From Pyrinomonadaceae bacterium (GTDB lineage: Bacteria; Acidobacteriota; Blastocatellia; Pyrinomonadales; Pyrinomonadaceae): a stretch of DNA of 6,419 nt. Position numbers and translations under genes: made by a program. Below are positions 6,350 to 6,419 of this stretch, in pieces. The stretch covers positions 1 through 6,419 of the forward strand of contig JACCRA010000503.1 of assembly GCA_013813825.1 (NCBI GenBank), written 5' to 3'. The notes beneath the pieces were generated by a model. It saw only the letters and a program-made list of their open reading frames with translations. It did not search any database and was not told where the DNA came from. The stretch's first letter is position 1. Each line of letters begins with the position of its first letter.

Positions 6350-6419
6350 GGAGACTTCCTTTCCATTCTCTCGGTGCGGCGTGCCGGGGCGACGGCGTTT
6401 ATTAAGGGAAGAGATCGCC
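6350..6419. other. Upstream region of the secreted-protein gene
   Basis: These 70 bases hold the ribosome site of the secreted-protein gene and, on the minus strand, TAATAA (complement of 6399-6404), a possible -10 element whose -35 would fall outside the window. No gene is visible here. Confidence 0.3.

Overview
The window looks like a stretch of chromosome from a GC-rich bacterium of the Acidobacteriota, perhaps class Blastocatellia. The main evidence is the last gene, a secreted protein whose C-terminal ~200 residues have the hallmarks of TIGR03437, a domain first defined in Solibacter and strongly expanded in Acidobacteriota. The class-level guess is inference. No rRNA, tRNA, CRISPR array, transposase or phage gene is visible.

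Layout, left to right: (1) 38-1132 (+), thioredoxin reductase TrxB with an unusual acidic C-terminal tail. (2) 1199-1405 (+), the remnant of a small type II-like antitoxin gene, readable in one frame for 68 codons except for a TAG at codon 6 and with no toxin beside it; its 3' end overlaps the next gene. (3) 1393-2943 (-), a polytopic GT39/PMT-type membrane glycosyltransferase. (4) 3004-3459 (-), an HxlR-family regulator with an added four-cysteine C-terminal motif. It lies directly upstream of the glycosyltransferase on the same strand, and the ~60-base gap holds two abutting perfect palindromes. (5) 3460-3599, a divergent promoter region. (6) 3600-4130 (+), a RimJ/RimL-type GNAT acetyltransferase. 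(7) 4131-4262, a repeat element that fills the gap between two convergent genes: two heptamer arrays in inverted orientation around an AT-rich hairpin. (8) 4265-6349 (-), a 694-residue exported protein with a signal peptide, an Arg-rich stretch, a probable beta-propeller region carrying four DxDxDxxxD-like calcium loops, and the TIGR03437 C-terminus.

The genes do not form one pathway. TrxB serves cytoplasmic thiol redox balance. The HxlR regulator and glycosyltransferase are the only plausible operon, and the palindromes between them suggest the second gene may be controlled separately. The rest is a mosaic of single genes. I see no convincing new defence or biosynthetic system. The most distinctive items are the four-cysteine HxlR protein, the palindrome pair, the heptamer inverted-repeat element and the broken antitoxin.
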